NCBI RefSeq assembly: GCF_029589435.1 | Contig: NZ_JARRAG010000002.1 | Span: forward strand, 4,898,001 to 4,962,000 | Origin: Paludisphaera mucosa | GTDB lineage: Bacteria > Planctomycetota > Planctomycetia > Isosphaerales > Isosphaeraceae | DNA: 64,000 nt | Reading direction: 5' to 3' | Position numbers and translations under genes: made by a program | Notes under the pieces: model-generated | Told to the model about the DNA's origin: nothing | Databases searched by the model: none | Seen by the model: the letters and a program-made list of their open reading frames with translations, nothing else | Shown: one piece after another, positions 36,529-45,170 of the stretch | Position numbering within the stretch: position 1 is the first letter of the stretch | How the letters are laid out: each line of letters begins with the position of its first letter

Positions 36529-37263
36529 TCAGCCTTCCGTGGCTGCCTCCCGCGCCGCATCCTGACGGCGCTCCCAGATTTGGCGGAATTTCTCGCGCGC
36601 CTTGGAAAGGCGCCAACGGATCGTCGCCTCGCGTCGCCCCACGATCGCGGCCACCTCCGACGAGGAGAACCCTTCCAGGTCCCGCAGGACCAGGATCGTC
36701 CGGTACGAGACCGGGAGCTGGGCCAGGATGAAATGGACCTCCTGCGACAGCTCGGCCTGGACCCGGGGGTCGGGGTCGGGCGGGTCGTAAGGGGCCCCGT
36801 CGTCGCCGTGGCCGCGGTCGAGCGAGCTCGGCGGCGGCTCGCCCCGCCCGCGACGGAGGTGGTCGAGCCCCAGGTTCACGCCCACCCGGAACAGCCAGGG
36901 TCCGAACCGCCTCCCCGTGTCGAAACGGTCGAGCCGGTTGAAGACCCGCCAGAACGTCTCTTGCGCCAGGTCGCGGGCGATCTCGGGATCGCGCACCAAT
37001 CGCGCCAGCACCCGGATCAGCTTCCGCTCGTAACGCCGCACGAGGACGCCGAAGGCCGCCTGGTCGCCGCGCCGCGTCCGCTCGACCAGCCAGGCGTCGT
37101 TGAGCTTCCCCTCGTCGTCGGCCGGCGTCGCCGCGACCGGCGTGGGGGCCTGCGAGGGGTTCATGGCGTCCGACGTTTCCTTCCCGGCGGGCGGGCTCGC
37201 GCCTCGTCCGCCCGGGGGGTCGTCGGGCGATGGGGGGAGGACGATCTCGACCCGTTTCCGCAT
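36529..37263 (-). CDS. ECF-type RNA polymerase sigma factor
   Basis: 244 residues from ATG 37263, which has GGGGAG 8 nt upstream; a TTG six codons earlier is less likely. The first ~60 residues are a Pro-rich extension. Region 2 is seen in FGVLVRRYERKLIRVLARLVRDPEIARDLAQETF and region 4 in LPVSYRTILVLRDLEGFSSSEVAAIVGRREATIRWRL. Followed after 9 bp by the anti-sigma gene, so the two are almost certainly cotranscribed. The regulon is unknown; autoregulation of its own promoter between 37264 and 37587 is likely. Confidence 0.94.
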   Translation of the reverse strand: MRKRVEIVLPPSPDDPPGGRGASPPAGKETSDAMNPSQAPTPVAATPADDEGKLNDAWLVERTRRGDQAAFGVLVRRYERKLIRVLARLVRDPEIARDLAQETFWRVFNRLDRFDTGRRFGPWLFRVGVNLGLDHLRRGRGEPPPSSLDRGHGDDGAPYDPPDPDPRVQAELSQEVHFILAQLPVSYRTILVLRDLEGFSSSEVAAIVGRREATIRWRLSKAREKFRQIWERRQDAAREAATEG

Positions 37264-37587
37264 CGCGTCATCTCCCCACAAACCATGGTACGCCCCGCAC
37301 GGGGGGCGCGTTGGAAGATTTCGCCGGGCCGTCCTTTTCGGCGATCCCCGCCGACGCGCCCCGTCGCGACCCCTGCATGATCGGTCGCAGACCTCCCCTT
37401 GTCAACGGCGGTCGTCGCCCGGCGACCGCCCCGCGCGGCCCCGGGTCGGGGTGCGAATTTCGCGCCGCGCCGGACTCGCAGGGCTGTCGCCGGCCCGATC
37501 CGTCGCGTATCCTCGCACGGGCCGCTACGTTGGAGATTCGCGGACGGCCTTCCCACCCCCCAACCACCCGACGGAGGATGATCGACG
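37264..37587. promoter_or_regulatory. Divergent promoter region of ECF sigma and LRR genes
   Basis: 324 bp with no supported gene. It must contain promoters for both divergent genes. A hairpin with an 8-bp perfect stem (GGCGGTCG at 37407-37414, CGACCGCC at 37423-37430) and GGAGGA just ahead of the LRR start are visible. No sigma-specific -35/-10 pair could be assigned with confidence. Confidence 0.45.
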
Positions 37588-38418
37588 ATGACGACGAAGG
37601 GGATCTTGCGGCGCGGCGTGATTCTCGCGGTCGGATTGCTGGCGACGACGCCGGCGCGGGCGGACGGGCCGTTCCCGGACAAGAACCTGGAGACGGCGGT
37701 CCGGGCGGTGTTGAAGCACGAGCCGAACGTCGAGCTGACCGACGAGAAGTTGCAGAACGTCTACATCCTGGAGGCGGTCGGCAAGGAGATCAAGGACCTG
37801 ACGGGCCTGGAGAAGTGCAAGAACCTGGCCCTCCTGCGGCTCTCGAAGAACCAGGTCGCGGACCTCAAGCCGCTCAAGGACCTCAAGAACCTGCAGTCCC
37901 TGGACCTGGCCGAGAACCAGGTGGCCGACCTCGCCCCGCTGGCCGGGTTGAAGGGCTTGCAGTATCTCGAGCTGTCGAAGAACCAGGTCGGCGACGTCGC
38001 CCCCCTGGCCGGCCTGGTCGAGCTGAGCGCCCTCTACCTGGGGGGCAACAAGGTCGAGGACGTCAACCCGCTGGCCCCGCTGATCAAGCTGGCGTCGCTG
38101 GCCCTGGGCGGCAACAAGGTCAAGGACGTGGGCGTGCTGGAGAAGCTGACGAAGCTGTCGACGCTCGACCTGCGCGACAACCAGATCGAGGACGTCCGGC
38201 CCCTGACCAAGCAGCCGGACCTCAAGCTCCTGCTGATCGAACGCAACCAGATCAAGGACCTGACGCCCCTGATCGACGCGGCGAAGGCCGACGCCGCCGG
38301 CGCCAAGCTGTTCGCCCCCTACCTGCGGCTCCGCCTCGACGGCAATCCGCTGCCGGAGGCGGCCCGCTCCCCACAACTGGAGGCCCTCAAGGCGACCGGA
38401 GTTCGCGTTGAAGGGTGA
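37588..38418 (+). CDS. Secreted leucine-rich repeat protein
   Basis: 276 residues with a signal peptide (GVILAVGLLATTPARA-DGP). From ~residue 65 to 235 there are seven or so 22-residue repeats of the internalin type, e.g. NLALLRLSKNQVADLKPL, NLQSLDLAENQVADLAPL and LQYLELSKNQVGDVAPL. Such domains mediate protein binding; no second domain is present. Its stop overlaps a GTG three codons before the start of the phosphate transporter, so the two may be cotranslated, although a functional link is not evident. Confidence 0.93.
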   Translation: MTTKGILRRGVILAVGLLATTPARADGPFPDKNLETAVRAVLKHEPNVELTDEKLQNVYILEAVGKEIKDLTGLEKCKNLALLRLSKNQVADLKPLKDLKNLQSLDLAENQVADLAPLAGLKGLQYLELSKNQVGDVAPLAGLVELSALYLGGNKVEDVNPLAPLIKLASLALGGNKVKDVGVLEKLTKLSTLDLRDNQIEDVRPLTKQPDLKLLLIERNQIKDLTPLIDAAKADAAGAKLFAPYLRLRLDGNPLPEAARSPQLEALKATGVRVEG

Positions 38419-38420
38419 TC

Positions 38421-39818
38421 ATGACCGATTTTCTCGACGCTTTCGGACGCCTCGACGCGCAGTCCGCCGTGGTCCTCGCCTTCGCCCTGGCGATCGCGTT
38501 CGGCTTCGAGGTGGTCAACGGCTTCCATGACACGGCGAACGCCGTGACCACCGTCATCTACACCCGGACCCTCAAGGCGACGCCCGCCGTGCTCTTCTCG
38601 GGCGTCTGCAACTTCCTGGGCGTGCTCCTCGGCGGGACGACGATCGCGTTCAGCATCGTCCACCTGCTCCCCGTCGACCTCCTGATCGACGCCGCCTCGC
38701 GGTCGGCCGTCGTGATGGTCCTGGCCCTCCTGGTCGCCGGGATCTCGTGGAACCTCCTGACCTGGTGGTTCGGGATCCCGGTCTCCAGCTCGCACACGCT
38801 GATCGGCGCGATCCTCGGGGTGGGCCTGGCCAACGGCGTCATGAGCGGCCGGGGCCTGGGCGCGGGGGTCAACTGGGAGAAGGCCGGCGAGGTCGGCCTG
38901 GCGCTCCTGATCTCGCCGGCGATCGGCTTCCTCGCGGCGGCCGCGCTGCTGCTGGCGGCCAAGCGGGCCGTCCCCGACCCGGAACTCTACGTGCCGCCCC
39001 CCGAGGACCCCTCGGTCCGCCCCCCGCGCTGGATCCGCGCCACCCTGCTGGCGACCTGCGGCGGCGTGAGCCTGGCGCACGGCTCGAACGACGGCCAGAA
39101 GGGCATGGGCCTGATCATGCTCGTCCTGATCGGCCTGCTGCCCACGGGCTTCGCGCTCAACCTCGACGGCGCCTCGGGGGCGGTCCACGCCCGCGACGCC
39201 GCGACCGAGCTGCGCGCCGCCCTGCTCGCCGACCCTTCGCCGATCCACCGGGCCGAGATCGCCCGGATCGACGAGGTCCTGGACAGGTTGGGCTCCAAGA
39301 CGTCGCTCCGCGAGGTCCCGCACGACGACCGGATCGCCCTGCGCAACCTGATCTACCAGGTCGACCGCGGCCTGGAGCGCGACCGCGACGTCGTCCCCGA
39401 GGGCCGCTTCGCCGCGATCGCCGCCCCCCGGCGGCAACTCCGCGGGGCGATCGAGTACGTCCCGGGCTGGGTCATCGTCGGCGTGGCCCTCTGCCTGGGC
39501 GTCGGCACGACGGTCGGCTACAAGCGGATCGTCCACACGATCGCCGAGAAGATCGGCAAGACGCACCTGACCTACGCCCAGGGCGCCAGCGCCGAGGTCG
39601 TCGCGATGGCCACCATCGGCGCGGCTGACCTGGTCGGCCTGCCGGTCAGCACCACCCAGGTGCTCTCCTCGGGCGTCGCCGGGACCATGTGGGCCAACCG
39701 CTCGGGCGTGCAGCTCGCCACCGCGCGCAACATCGCGCTCGCCTGGCTGCTGACCTTCCCCTGCTCGATGCTGGCCTCCGCCGGGATCTTCGTCTGCGGC
39801 CGCCTCGCCCTGCGGTGA
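38421..39818 (+). CDS. pit: Low-affinity inorganic phosphate transporter, PiT family
   Basis: 465 residues from ATG 38421 (AAGGG upstream); a GTG at 38415 overlapping the previous stop is possible. Duplicate PiT signatures are present: GFEVVNGFHDTANAVTT near the N-terminus with PVSSSHTLIGAILG, and AHGSNDGQKGMGLI with LPVSTTQVLSSGVAGTMWA in the second half. About ten membrane helices flank a hydrophilic insertion at ~residues 255-345 (DAATELRAALLADPS...), as in the phosphate:cation symporters. Transport direction and coupling ion cannot be read from sequence. Confidence 0.94.
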   Translation: MTDFLDAFGRLDAQSAVVLAFALAIAFGFEVVNGFHDTANAVTTVIYTRTLKATPAVLFSGVCNFLGVLLGGTTIAFSIVHLLPVDLLIDAASRSAVVMVLALLVAGISWNLLTWWFGIPVSSSHTLIGAILGVGLANGVMSGRGLGAGVNWEKAGEVGLALLISPAIGFLAAAALLLAAKRAVPDPELYVPPPEDPSVRPPRWIRATLLATCGGVSLAHGSNDGQKGMGLIMLVLIGLLPTGFALNLDGASGAVHARDAATELRAALLADPSPIHRAEIARIDEVLDRLGSKTSLREVPHDDRIALRNLIYQVDRGLERDRDVVPEGRFAAIAAPRRQLRGAIEYVPGWVIVGVALCLGVGTTVGYKRIVHTIAEKIGKTHLTYAQGASAEVVAMATIGAADLVGLPVSTTQVLSSGVAGTMWANRSGVQLATARNIALAWLLTFPCSMLASAGIFVCGRLALR

Positions 39819-40021
39819 GGCCGCGCCGTCGCCGCTCCGGGCGACCGCTCCCGCGAGGATCCCGGCCCGAAGGGCGGGATTGGCTCGCCACTTGCGATGT
39901 TGCCTAGCCCGCCGGCGAGCCCTTCGGGGACGCCGGGGCCCGGCGTCGTTCCCGACGGATACGGAGGGAGACGCCGAGCCATCAAGGATCGGCGCGCGCT
40001 GCGCCGCGGAGGAAGCGGGAA

Positions 40022-41272
40022 ATGCCGTTCATGCCCTTCCAGATCCTGGGCTTCTGGCTCAGGGGGCTGCTCGCCGCGGCGATGCTCGTCGCCGGTCCGC
40101 TGCTCCTCAAATACTGGTATGACCATCGCCACGTCGAGGTCAGGACGCAGGTCCTCGCCCCCGTCGACGACGAGACGCGGCGGCTCGATCGCGACGTGGA
40201 GGCCCCGGTCGTCGTGCGGCGCGAGGACTGGCGTTTCGGGCTCAATCGGGAGACGGCGGCCCTCCTGGGCGGCCTGGCGTTGATCGGCCTGTCGATCGGC
40301 GGCGGCTCGTTCGCCTATCCTCTCCTGCTGAAGAGGGGGAGGCGAGAGGACGAGCCGGACGACTCGCTGCGCGGCCAGATGCGCCGCCTCCGCCGGCCGG
40401 ACGGGACCGACCTCTACGTCGAGCTGTACGGCCCCGAGGACGGCCCGCCGATCGTCCTGACGCACGGCTGGGGCGCCGACGCCGCCGAGTGGTGCTACGC
40501 CAAGCGGGAGCTGGGGGACGCTCACCGGCTCATCCTCTGGGACCTCCCCGGCCTCGGCCGCTCGTCGCAGCCGACGGGCCGCGACTACAGCCTGGAGAAG
40601 ATGGCCCGCGACCTCGACGCCGTCGTCGGCCTGGCCGGCGACGCGCCCGTCACCCTCCTGGGGCACAGCATCGGCGGCATGATCATCCTGACGTACTGCC
40701 GCCTCTTCCCCGAGGCGCTCGGGACGCGGGTCTCGGGCCTGGTCCTCGCCCAGACGACCTACACCAACCCCGTCAAGACGACGTCGCACGCGGCCTTCTA
40801 CACAGCGGTCCAGAAGCCGCTGATCGAGCCGCTCCTGCACCTGACGATCGCCCTGGCGCCGCTGGTCCGGGCGATGAACGTGCTGAGCTACCTGAACGGC
40901 TCGGCGCACCGGTCGACGCACAAGGACTCGTTCTCAGGCAATGAGACCCGCGGCCAGCTCGACTTCATGGCCCGCTACATGCCGAAGGGCCCGCCCGCCG
41001 TGCTGGCGCGGGGCATGTTCGGGATGCTCCGCTACGACGCGACGGACACCCTGGCCTCGATCCCCGTCCCCGCCCTGATCGTGCCCGGGGGCCGCGACCC
41101 GGTGCTGCTGCCGTCGGCGAGCGCGAAGATGGCCGAGGCGATCCCGGGCGCGACGCTCCTCGAGCTCGAGGGGGCCAAGCACGCGGGCCTCTTCGAATAC
41201 CACGCCCGGTTCGCCGACGCCGTCCGCCGCTTCGTCGCCGCGACGGCCGTCGCCCCCGGGTCGAGAAGATAG
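40022..41272 (+). CDS. Membrane-anchored alpha/beta hydrolase
   Basis: 416 residues with GGAGG upstream of the ATG. Two N-terminal hydrophobic segments (~8-30 and ~83-105) precede the hydrolase domain. The oxyanion motif is HGWGADAAEW, the nucleophile elbow GHSIGG has Ser216, the Asp is probably in GGRDPVLLP and the His in AKHAGLFEYH. A helical lid (~245-320) is rich in Leu and Ala. Resembles lysophospholipase or ester hydrolases; the substrate is unknown. Upstream 203 bp (39819-40021) hold nothing recognisable. Confidence 0.88.
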   Translation: MPFMPFQILGFWLRGLLAAAMLVAGPLLLKYWYDHRHVEVRTQVLAPVDDETRRLDRDVEAPVVVRREDWRFGLNRETAALLGGLALIGLSIGGGSFAYPLLLKRGRREDEPDDSLRGQMRRLRRPDGTDLYVELYGPEDGPPIVLTHGWGADAAEWCYAKRELGDAHRLILWDLPGLGRSSQPTGRDYSLEKMARDLDAVVGLAGDAPVTLLGHSIGGMIILTYCRLFPEALGTRVSGLVLAQTTYTNPVKTTSHAAFYTAVQKPLIEPLLHLTIALAPLVRAMNVLSYLNGSAHRSTHKDSFSGNETRGQLDFMARYMPKGPPAVLARGMFGMLRYDATDTLASIPVPALIVPGGRDPVLLPSASAKMAEAIPGATLLELEGAKHAGLFEYHARFADAVRRFVAATAVAPGSRR

Positions 41273-41352
41273 TCGGCCCGGGGGGGCGGCCTGGTCCCGG
41301 AGCTTCGACGGCAGCAGGTCTTCCGCCGGGGCCGAGGCCGGGAGCGGATTCC

Positions 41353-42450
41353 TCACTCCGCCTTCGCACGGCGGGCGAGGTCGATGATCCAGAGGCGGCC
41401 GGGGGCGCCGGTGACGCGGGCGTCGTTGTCGAAGGCGATCGCGAACCGCACCGACCCGGGGCCGGACGAGGCCGCGCCGGGGAGGATGCAGAGCCCCTCG
41501 GCCTTCATGGTCGGTTCGAACGCCCAGGCCTTCTCGGGCTCGATCGGCGTCCCGCCGGCGCGGGCGATCCGGTCGTCGGCGGCGAACCAGAGCGTGTTGC
41601 CGTGGAAGCCGTTGCGGTCGTCCTCGGTCGCCGTGACGATCGCGAAGCCCTTCCACGCCGGCACGTACTCCAGCGACGTGAGCTGGCTGCGAACCCCTTC
41701 GATCGCGCCCGGGGCGAAGGCGAAGAAGGGCGTCGGGGCCAGCTCGGCCCCGTCGGCGGGGCGGGCGGTCACGTCGACCACGAACGTGCGGACGAGGTCG
41801 TCGGGCTCGCGGAGGCCGATCACCAGCTCCCTTCGCGTCGGGGCCGTCGCCGTCTCGCGGATCGCCAGGCCCTCGACCTTGCGCCGGCCCACGGCCTCGT
41901 CCGGCAGCCCCAGGCCCCGGAGCGCCCGCTCGAGGCCGGCGTCGAGCCCCCAGGAGACGACCGACGCGTCGTCGATCGCGGGGAGGCCTCCGGGCCCGCT
42001 CGCGGGGGCCAGGCGGAAGCGGATCAGCTTTCGATGCTGGATCCGCTCGTCCTCGGTCTTGCCCGAGTGCGAGCCGACGACGTAAAAGGCGCCGTCGGCG
42101 TCCTCGGCCATCGCCTCCCACTTGGTCGAGTTCGGGGTCTCGCCGGGGAACCGGGGGCTGGACAGGGTCCCGACCCGGCGGGCCGTCGCCGTCTCCACCA
42201 GCCGCAGGGGGGCCTGCTTGTCGTGGGCGACCACGAGGTATCGGCCGTCGCCGGCCGTCGCCAGGGCCGAAGCCTCGATCGTCCGGTCGACCTGGAAGGC
42301 CCCCGTAGAGCCCTCGACGGGCTCCAGGAAGGGCGTCGGCGCGCCGGACGGGGTCGCCGTGAACTCGTCGGCCGTGGCGGCGGCGGCCAGGAACGCGAGC
42401 GCCGTCGCCAGGATCCGTCGTCGCAGCGAGCGGGTTCGGGGCAGGATCAT
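41353..42450 (-). CDS. Secreted beta-propeller-like protein resembling DUF3616
   Basis: 365 residues with a signal peptide (RRILATALAFLAAAATA-DEF). The motif KWEAMAEDADGAFYVVGSHSGKTEDE and the later RKVEGLAIRE and AFDNDARVTGAPGRLWIID match the DUF3616 pattern as remembered. Repeated blades of ~60 residues suggest a beta-propeller. No catalytic residue is known for the family. It sits 52 bp after a small lipoprotein gene and probably shares its transcript with the DUF1559 gene upstream. Confidence 0.8.
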   Translation of the reverse strand: MILPRTRSLRRRILATALAFLAAAATADEFTATPSGAPTPFLEPVEGSTGAFQVDRTIEASALATAGDGRYLVVAHDKQAPLRLVETATARRVGTLSSPRFPGETPNSTKWEAMAEDADGAFYVVGSHSGKTEDERIQHRKLIRFRLAPASGPGGLPAIDDASVVSWGLDAGLERALRGLGLPDEAVGRRKVEGLAIRETATAPTRRELVIGLREPDDLVRTFVVDVTARPADGAELAPTPFFAFAPGAIEGVRSQLTSLEYVPAWKGFAIVTATEDDRNGFHGNTLWFAADDRIARAGGTPIEPEKAWAFEPTMKAEGLCILPGAASSGPGSVRFAIAFDNDARVTGAPGRLWIIDLARRAKAE

Positions 42451-42502
42451 CGGGGCGATTCCCTGGTGAAAGGCGGGTCGATCTCGGCGAGTGCCCGAGG
42501 GG

Positions 42503-42898
42503 TCACTTCAGGTCGATGGGATAGTCCGCCTTGCCGTCGGCGACCTCGATCTCGACCTTGGAGGCGGCCGCGCTCTGGAACTTCAGCGGGAGGATGTTCT
42601 TCGGCACGCCGGTCACGGCGACCCGGTGCAGGCCCGGGACGGCGCCGTCGTCCTTGGCGAAGGTCGTCAGGACGAAGGAGCCGTCGGCCTGGATCGCGCC
42701 GTGGGCCTCGCGGCCGGCGTCGGGCTCGAAGACGACGGTCCCCTGCGCGAGCGGCTTCCCCTTGTAGGTGACCACCCCCTTGGCGGGGACGGTGATCCCC
42801 GCCGGGGGTTGGGACGACGAGCCCCCGCAGCCGGCGGCGAGCAGGGCCGCGGCGAGCCCGGATGCGAGGGCCGCCGCGGCGGACGGGCGTGGACGCAT
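42503..42898 (-). CDS. Small lipoprotein, carboxypeptidase regulatory/transthyretin-like
   Basis: 131 residues with a canonical lipobox (LAAGC at ~20-24). The mature part has an Ig/transthyretin-like beta-sandwich pattern (VPAKGVVTYKGKPLAQGTVV, GREAHGAIQADGSFVL) widely found in planctomycete lipoproteins encoded next to DUF1559 genes. It starts 19 bp after the DUF1559 stop, so operonic association with the pseudopilin is clear. Role unknown. Confidence 0.86.
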   Translation of the reverse strand: MRPRPSAAAALASGLAAALLAAGCGGSSSQPPAGITVPAKGVVTYKGKPLAQGTVVFEPDAGREAHGAIQADGSFVLTTFAKDDGAVPGLHRVAVTGVPKNILPLKFQSAAASKVEIEVADGKADYPIDLK

Positions 42899-42917
42899 GA
42901 CGTTCGGGCTCCGTCGA

Positions 42918-44060
42918 TCAGTACGAGTCGGACGAGATCACCTCGCCGCCGGCGATGCTGCCGAGGGCCCGCCACGTGACCCCGGAGATGGAGTCCTTGA
43001 CGAACCGGACGGAACCGTCGGCCATCAGCGCGTTGACGCCGCCCGAGTGCCGGCTGGTGGCGGCCAGCGACATGTACGTCGGCCCGCCGTCGTTCTCGTC
43101 GGTCGAATCCCAGTCCATCTGGACGTTCTGGCCGGCGTTGGAGAAGCCGGTCGCCCGGCTGACCGCCTTGACGTTCGGGTTCGGCGTCATGGCCGTCGTG
43201 AAGCCCGAGTAGTACACGCCGCCGTTGCACCAGCGGGTGTGGCCGATCGGGCCCCCCGCCTTGACCTTGCCCGTCGCCGTCCCGCACGACCCGATCACCT
43301 CGGCCAGCGCCTGGGCCGAGGCCGCGCCGGGCGCGGGGACGTTGGTCGGCGTCCAGGCCCCGGTGGTCGCGTCCGAAGGGGCGGTGGGCGACGGGATGCA
43401 GCTCCGCATCTGGGCGTGGCCGACGAGCCCCTCGGAGGCCATCAGGGTGTTGCTCAGGCCGTCGGTCACCGAGGCGATCGAGCGGGAGGTGTTGGGGCCG
43501 AACAGCGAACTGTTCTTGGGGCCGAGGGTGTTGGTCGCGCCCCAGTTCACCGAGAAGACGTACCAGTCGCCGTCGCAGGTGCCGTAGCTGGTGGTGGCGT
43601 AGAAGGTGCTCCCCATCGAGGCGTCGTCGATGTGAGCGCCGGGGTCGCTCGGGCAGGCGAGCGCGGTCAGGGGCGTGTTCGAGACGGTCGTGTTCGGCTT
43701 GTCGCTGTAGGTCAGGCTGAAGTTGATCGCGTTGTAGAAGGCCCCCTGCTCGAGGAACGGGGCCGAGCGGGCGAAGGCGCTCCACGAGGACTCGAACTGC
43801 CACGTCCCGGCCTTGCCGGTGGGGGCCGGGGTCAGGATCGTCGTCGGCGGGAACGAGCCCACGGTGCTCTCATAGTTGTGGAACGCCAGGCCGAGCTGCT
43901 TCATGTTGTTGGTGCACTGGATCCGGCGGGCGGCCTCGCGCGCCGACTGCACGGCCGGCAGCAGCAGGGCGATCAGGACGGCGATGATCGCGATCACCAC
44001 CAGCAGCTCGATCAGGGTGAAGGCGGCCCGGGGGCCTCGGGGACGATCGAGGACGTTCAT
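42918..44060 (-). CDS. DUF1559 pseudopilin-like protein A
   Basis: 380 residues. A type IV prepilin-like N-terminus ([26 protein letters not shown]) supports processing by a prepilin peptidase and insertion in a pseudopilus or the envelope. The conserved [17 protein letters not shown] block follows, and the family hallmark H-x9-DG is [16 protein letters not shown] near the C-terminus. DUF1559 proteins occur in dozens of copies per planctomycete genome; their function is unproven. Upstream of a lipoprotein and DUF3616-like protein on the same strand. Confidence 0.94.
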   Translation of the reverse strand: MNVLDRPRGPRAAFTLIELLVVIAIIAVLIALLLPAVQSAREAARRIQCTNNMKQLGLAFHNYESTVGSFPPTTILTPAPTGKAGTWQFESSWSAFARSAPFLEQGAFYNAINFSLTYSDKPNTTVSNTPLTALACPSDPGAHIDDASMGSTFYATTSYGTCDGDWYVFSVNWGATNTLGPKNSSLFGPNTSRSIASVTDGLSNTLMASEGLVGHAQMRSCIPSPTAPSDATTGAWTPTNVPAPGAASAQALAEVIGSCGTATGKVKAGGPIGHTRWCNGGVYYSGFTTAMTPNPNVKAVSRATGFSNAGQNVQMDWDSTDENDGGPTYMSLAATSRHSGGVNALMADGSVRFVKDSISGVTWRALGSIAGGEVISSDSY

Positions 44061-44185
44061 AAGATGACGATGCTCGGGCGGGTGGAAAGGGCGATTCCCG
44101 TGACGCGAGCATCATCACATCAAATCTCCAAGATGGGGCGGCGAGGACGCCGTGAAGATTTCGAGAAGGTCCGGGAGCCCGGCCT

Positions 44186-44389
44186 TCAGTGGCTCGGGCG
44201 GCCCTCGCCGAAATCGCGGTGCCGCTGCAACATCGTCTGATGGATCCTGGGCCCGCTTTGCGGGACCGAGACGCTTGCGGGCTTGGGCTCGGCCGTCACG
44301 TATTCGGCCACGACCGGCGTGAAGTAGACGACGCCCACCGTGAGCACGATCATGCCCACCCAGATCAGCAGATCACCGAGCTGACGCAT
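44186..44389 (-). CDS. Small single-pass membrane protein
   Basis: 67 residues. ATG at 44389 with GGGAGG 9 nt upstream. One strong transmembrane helix (LLIWVGMIVLTVGVVYFTPVVAEYV, ~7-31) followed by a short Pro/Ser-rich tail. Base composition and ribosome binding site support a real gene. No homolog is recognised; function unknown. Confidence 0.65.
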   Translation of the reverse strand: MRQLGDLLIWVGMIVLTVGVVYFTPVVAEYVTAEPKPASVSVPQSGPRIHQTMLQRHRDFGEGRPSH

Positions 44390-45170
44390 GCTGGCTGCCC
44401 TCCCGTTCCGTCTGTTGGCAAGGTCCCTAGAGCAAGGCTGGAATTCCCCCGAAATCGTCCCCAGGCCGCGCGGCGAGGCTCGTTGTCGCGCGGCCTGTAT
44501 CTCTTGAACACCGATCCTTCATCTAGGCGTCGCGGCGCGTCCCATCCGAGCGATCGTTCTTTACCCCGAATCCGGACGTCGTGCAATCCGCGTCGTCGCG
44601 CTTCCCGGACGCCACGTCCGTCGACCCTACGCAACATTAGGTCACGCATCCGGAAGCCGTCGGCCGAGAATTTTCGCCGAGGACGGTACGGGCCGATCCG
44701 CCCGGCGCGTCACCCGTCCCGCGAAATAATTCGGATTTCCGTCCTGGCCTCGTTCGGCGGGCGTCCTGGATGGCGACCGAGTGGGGCGTGTTCTGAGATA
44801 CCTGAGGACGGCCGGCCCAAAATGCAAAAGCCGATCCAATTCCCCGAGACGACCACATTTCCGCGGAGTCCAGATCCCGACACCGGCGGCTCCCCCCGGG
44901 TTCGTCTCCCTTCCGGGCCGCTTGAGGGGCCGCCGAAACGACGTGCCGCGTCAGGACTTCTTCGGGGAGTGGGCGGTCCGAATTCCTTCGACGGATCGGC
45001 CGCCGGGTGGTTTCGCGGTCCTCGGGGATGCTCTATAACGGGGGATGAGGCGGGTCGACTTCCGCGTGCGAGGCGGTCGATGGTCGACGTCGATCCAGGG
45101 ACCGCGATGACGCGCGTCCGCGGCGGGCATCCCCCCGCGGAGCCGTGAGCCCGCCGTGGAGGGATTCGCG
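44390..45170. other. 781-bp intergenic region with hairpin
   Basis: No supported gene. A perfect 11-bp stem (CAGGCCGCGCG at 44462-44472 with CGCGCGGCCTG at 44487-44497) may act as a terminator or regulatory hairpin, but no T-run follows. AT-richer patches lie around 44500-44560 and 44720-44740, and TATAAC at 45033-45038 could be a -10 element of the large secreted protein. Open frames here on either strand look like shadows. Confidence 0.45.

Noticed and set aside
44189-45148. 319-codon plus-strand frame in the intergenic region before the glycosidase-like gene
   Set aside because: Begins inside and antisense to the small membrane protein gene, shows no domain, and mixes AT-rich patches; treated as non-coding.
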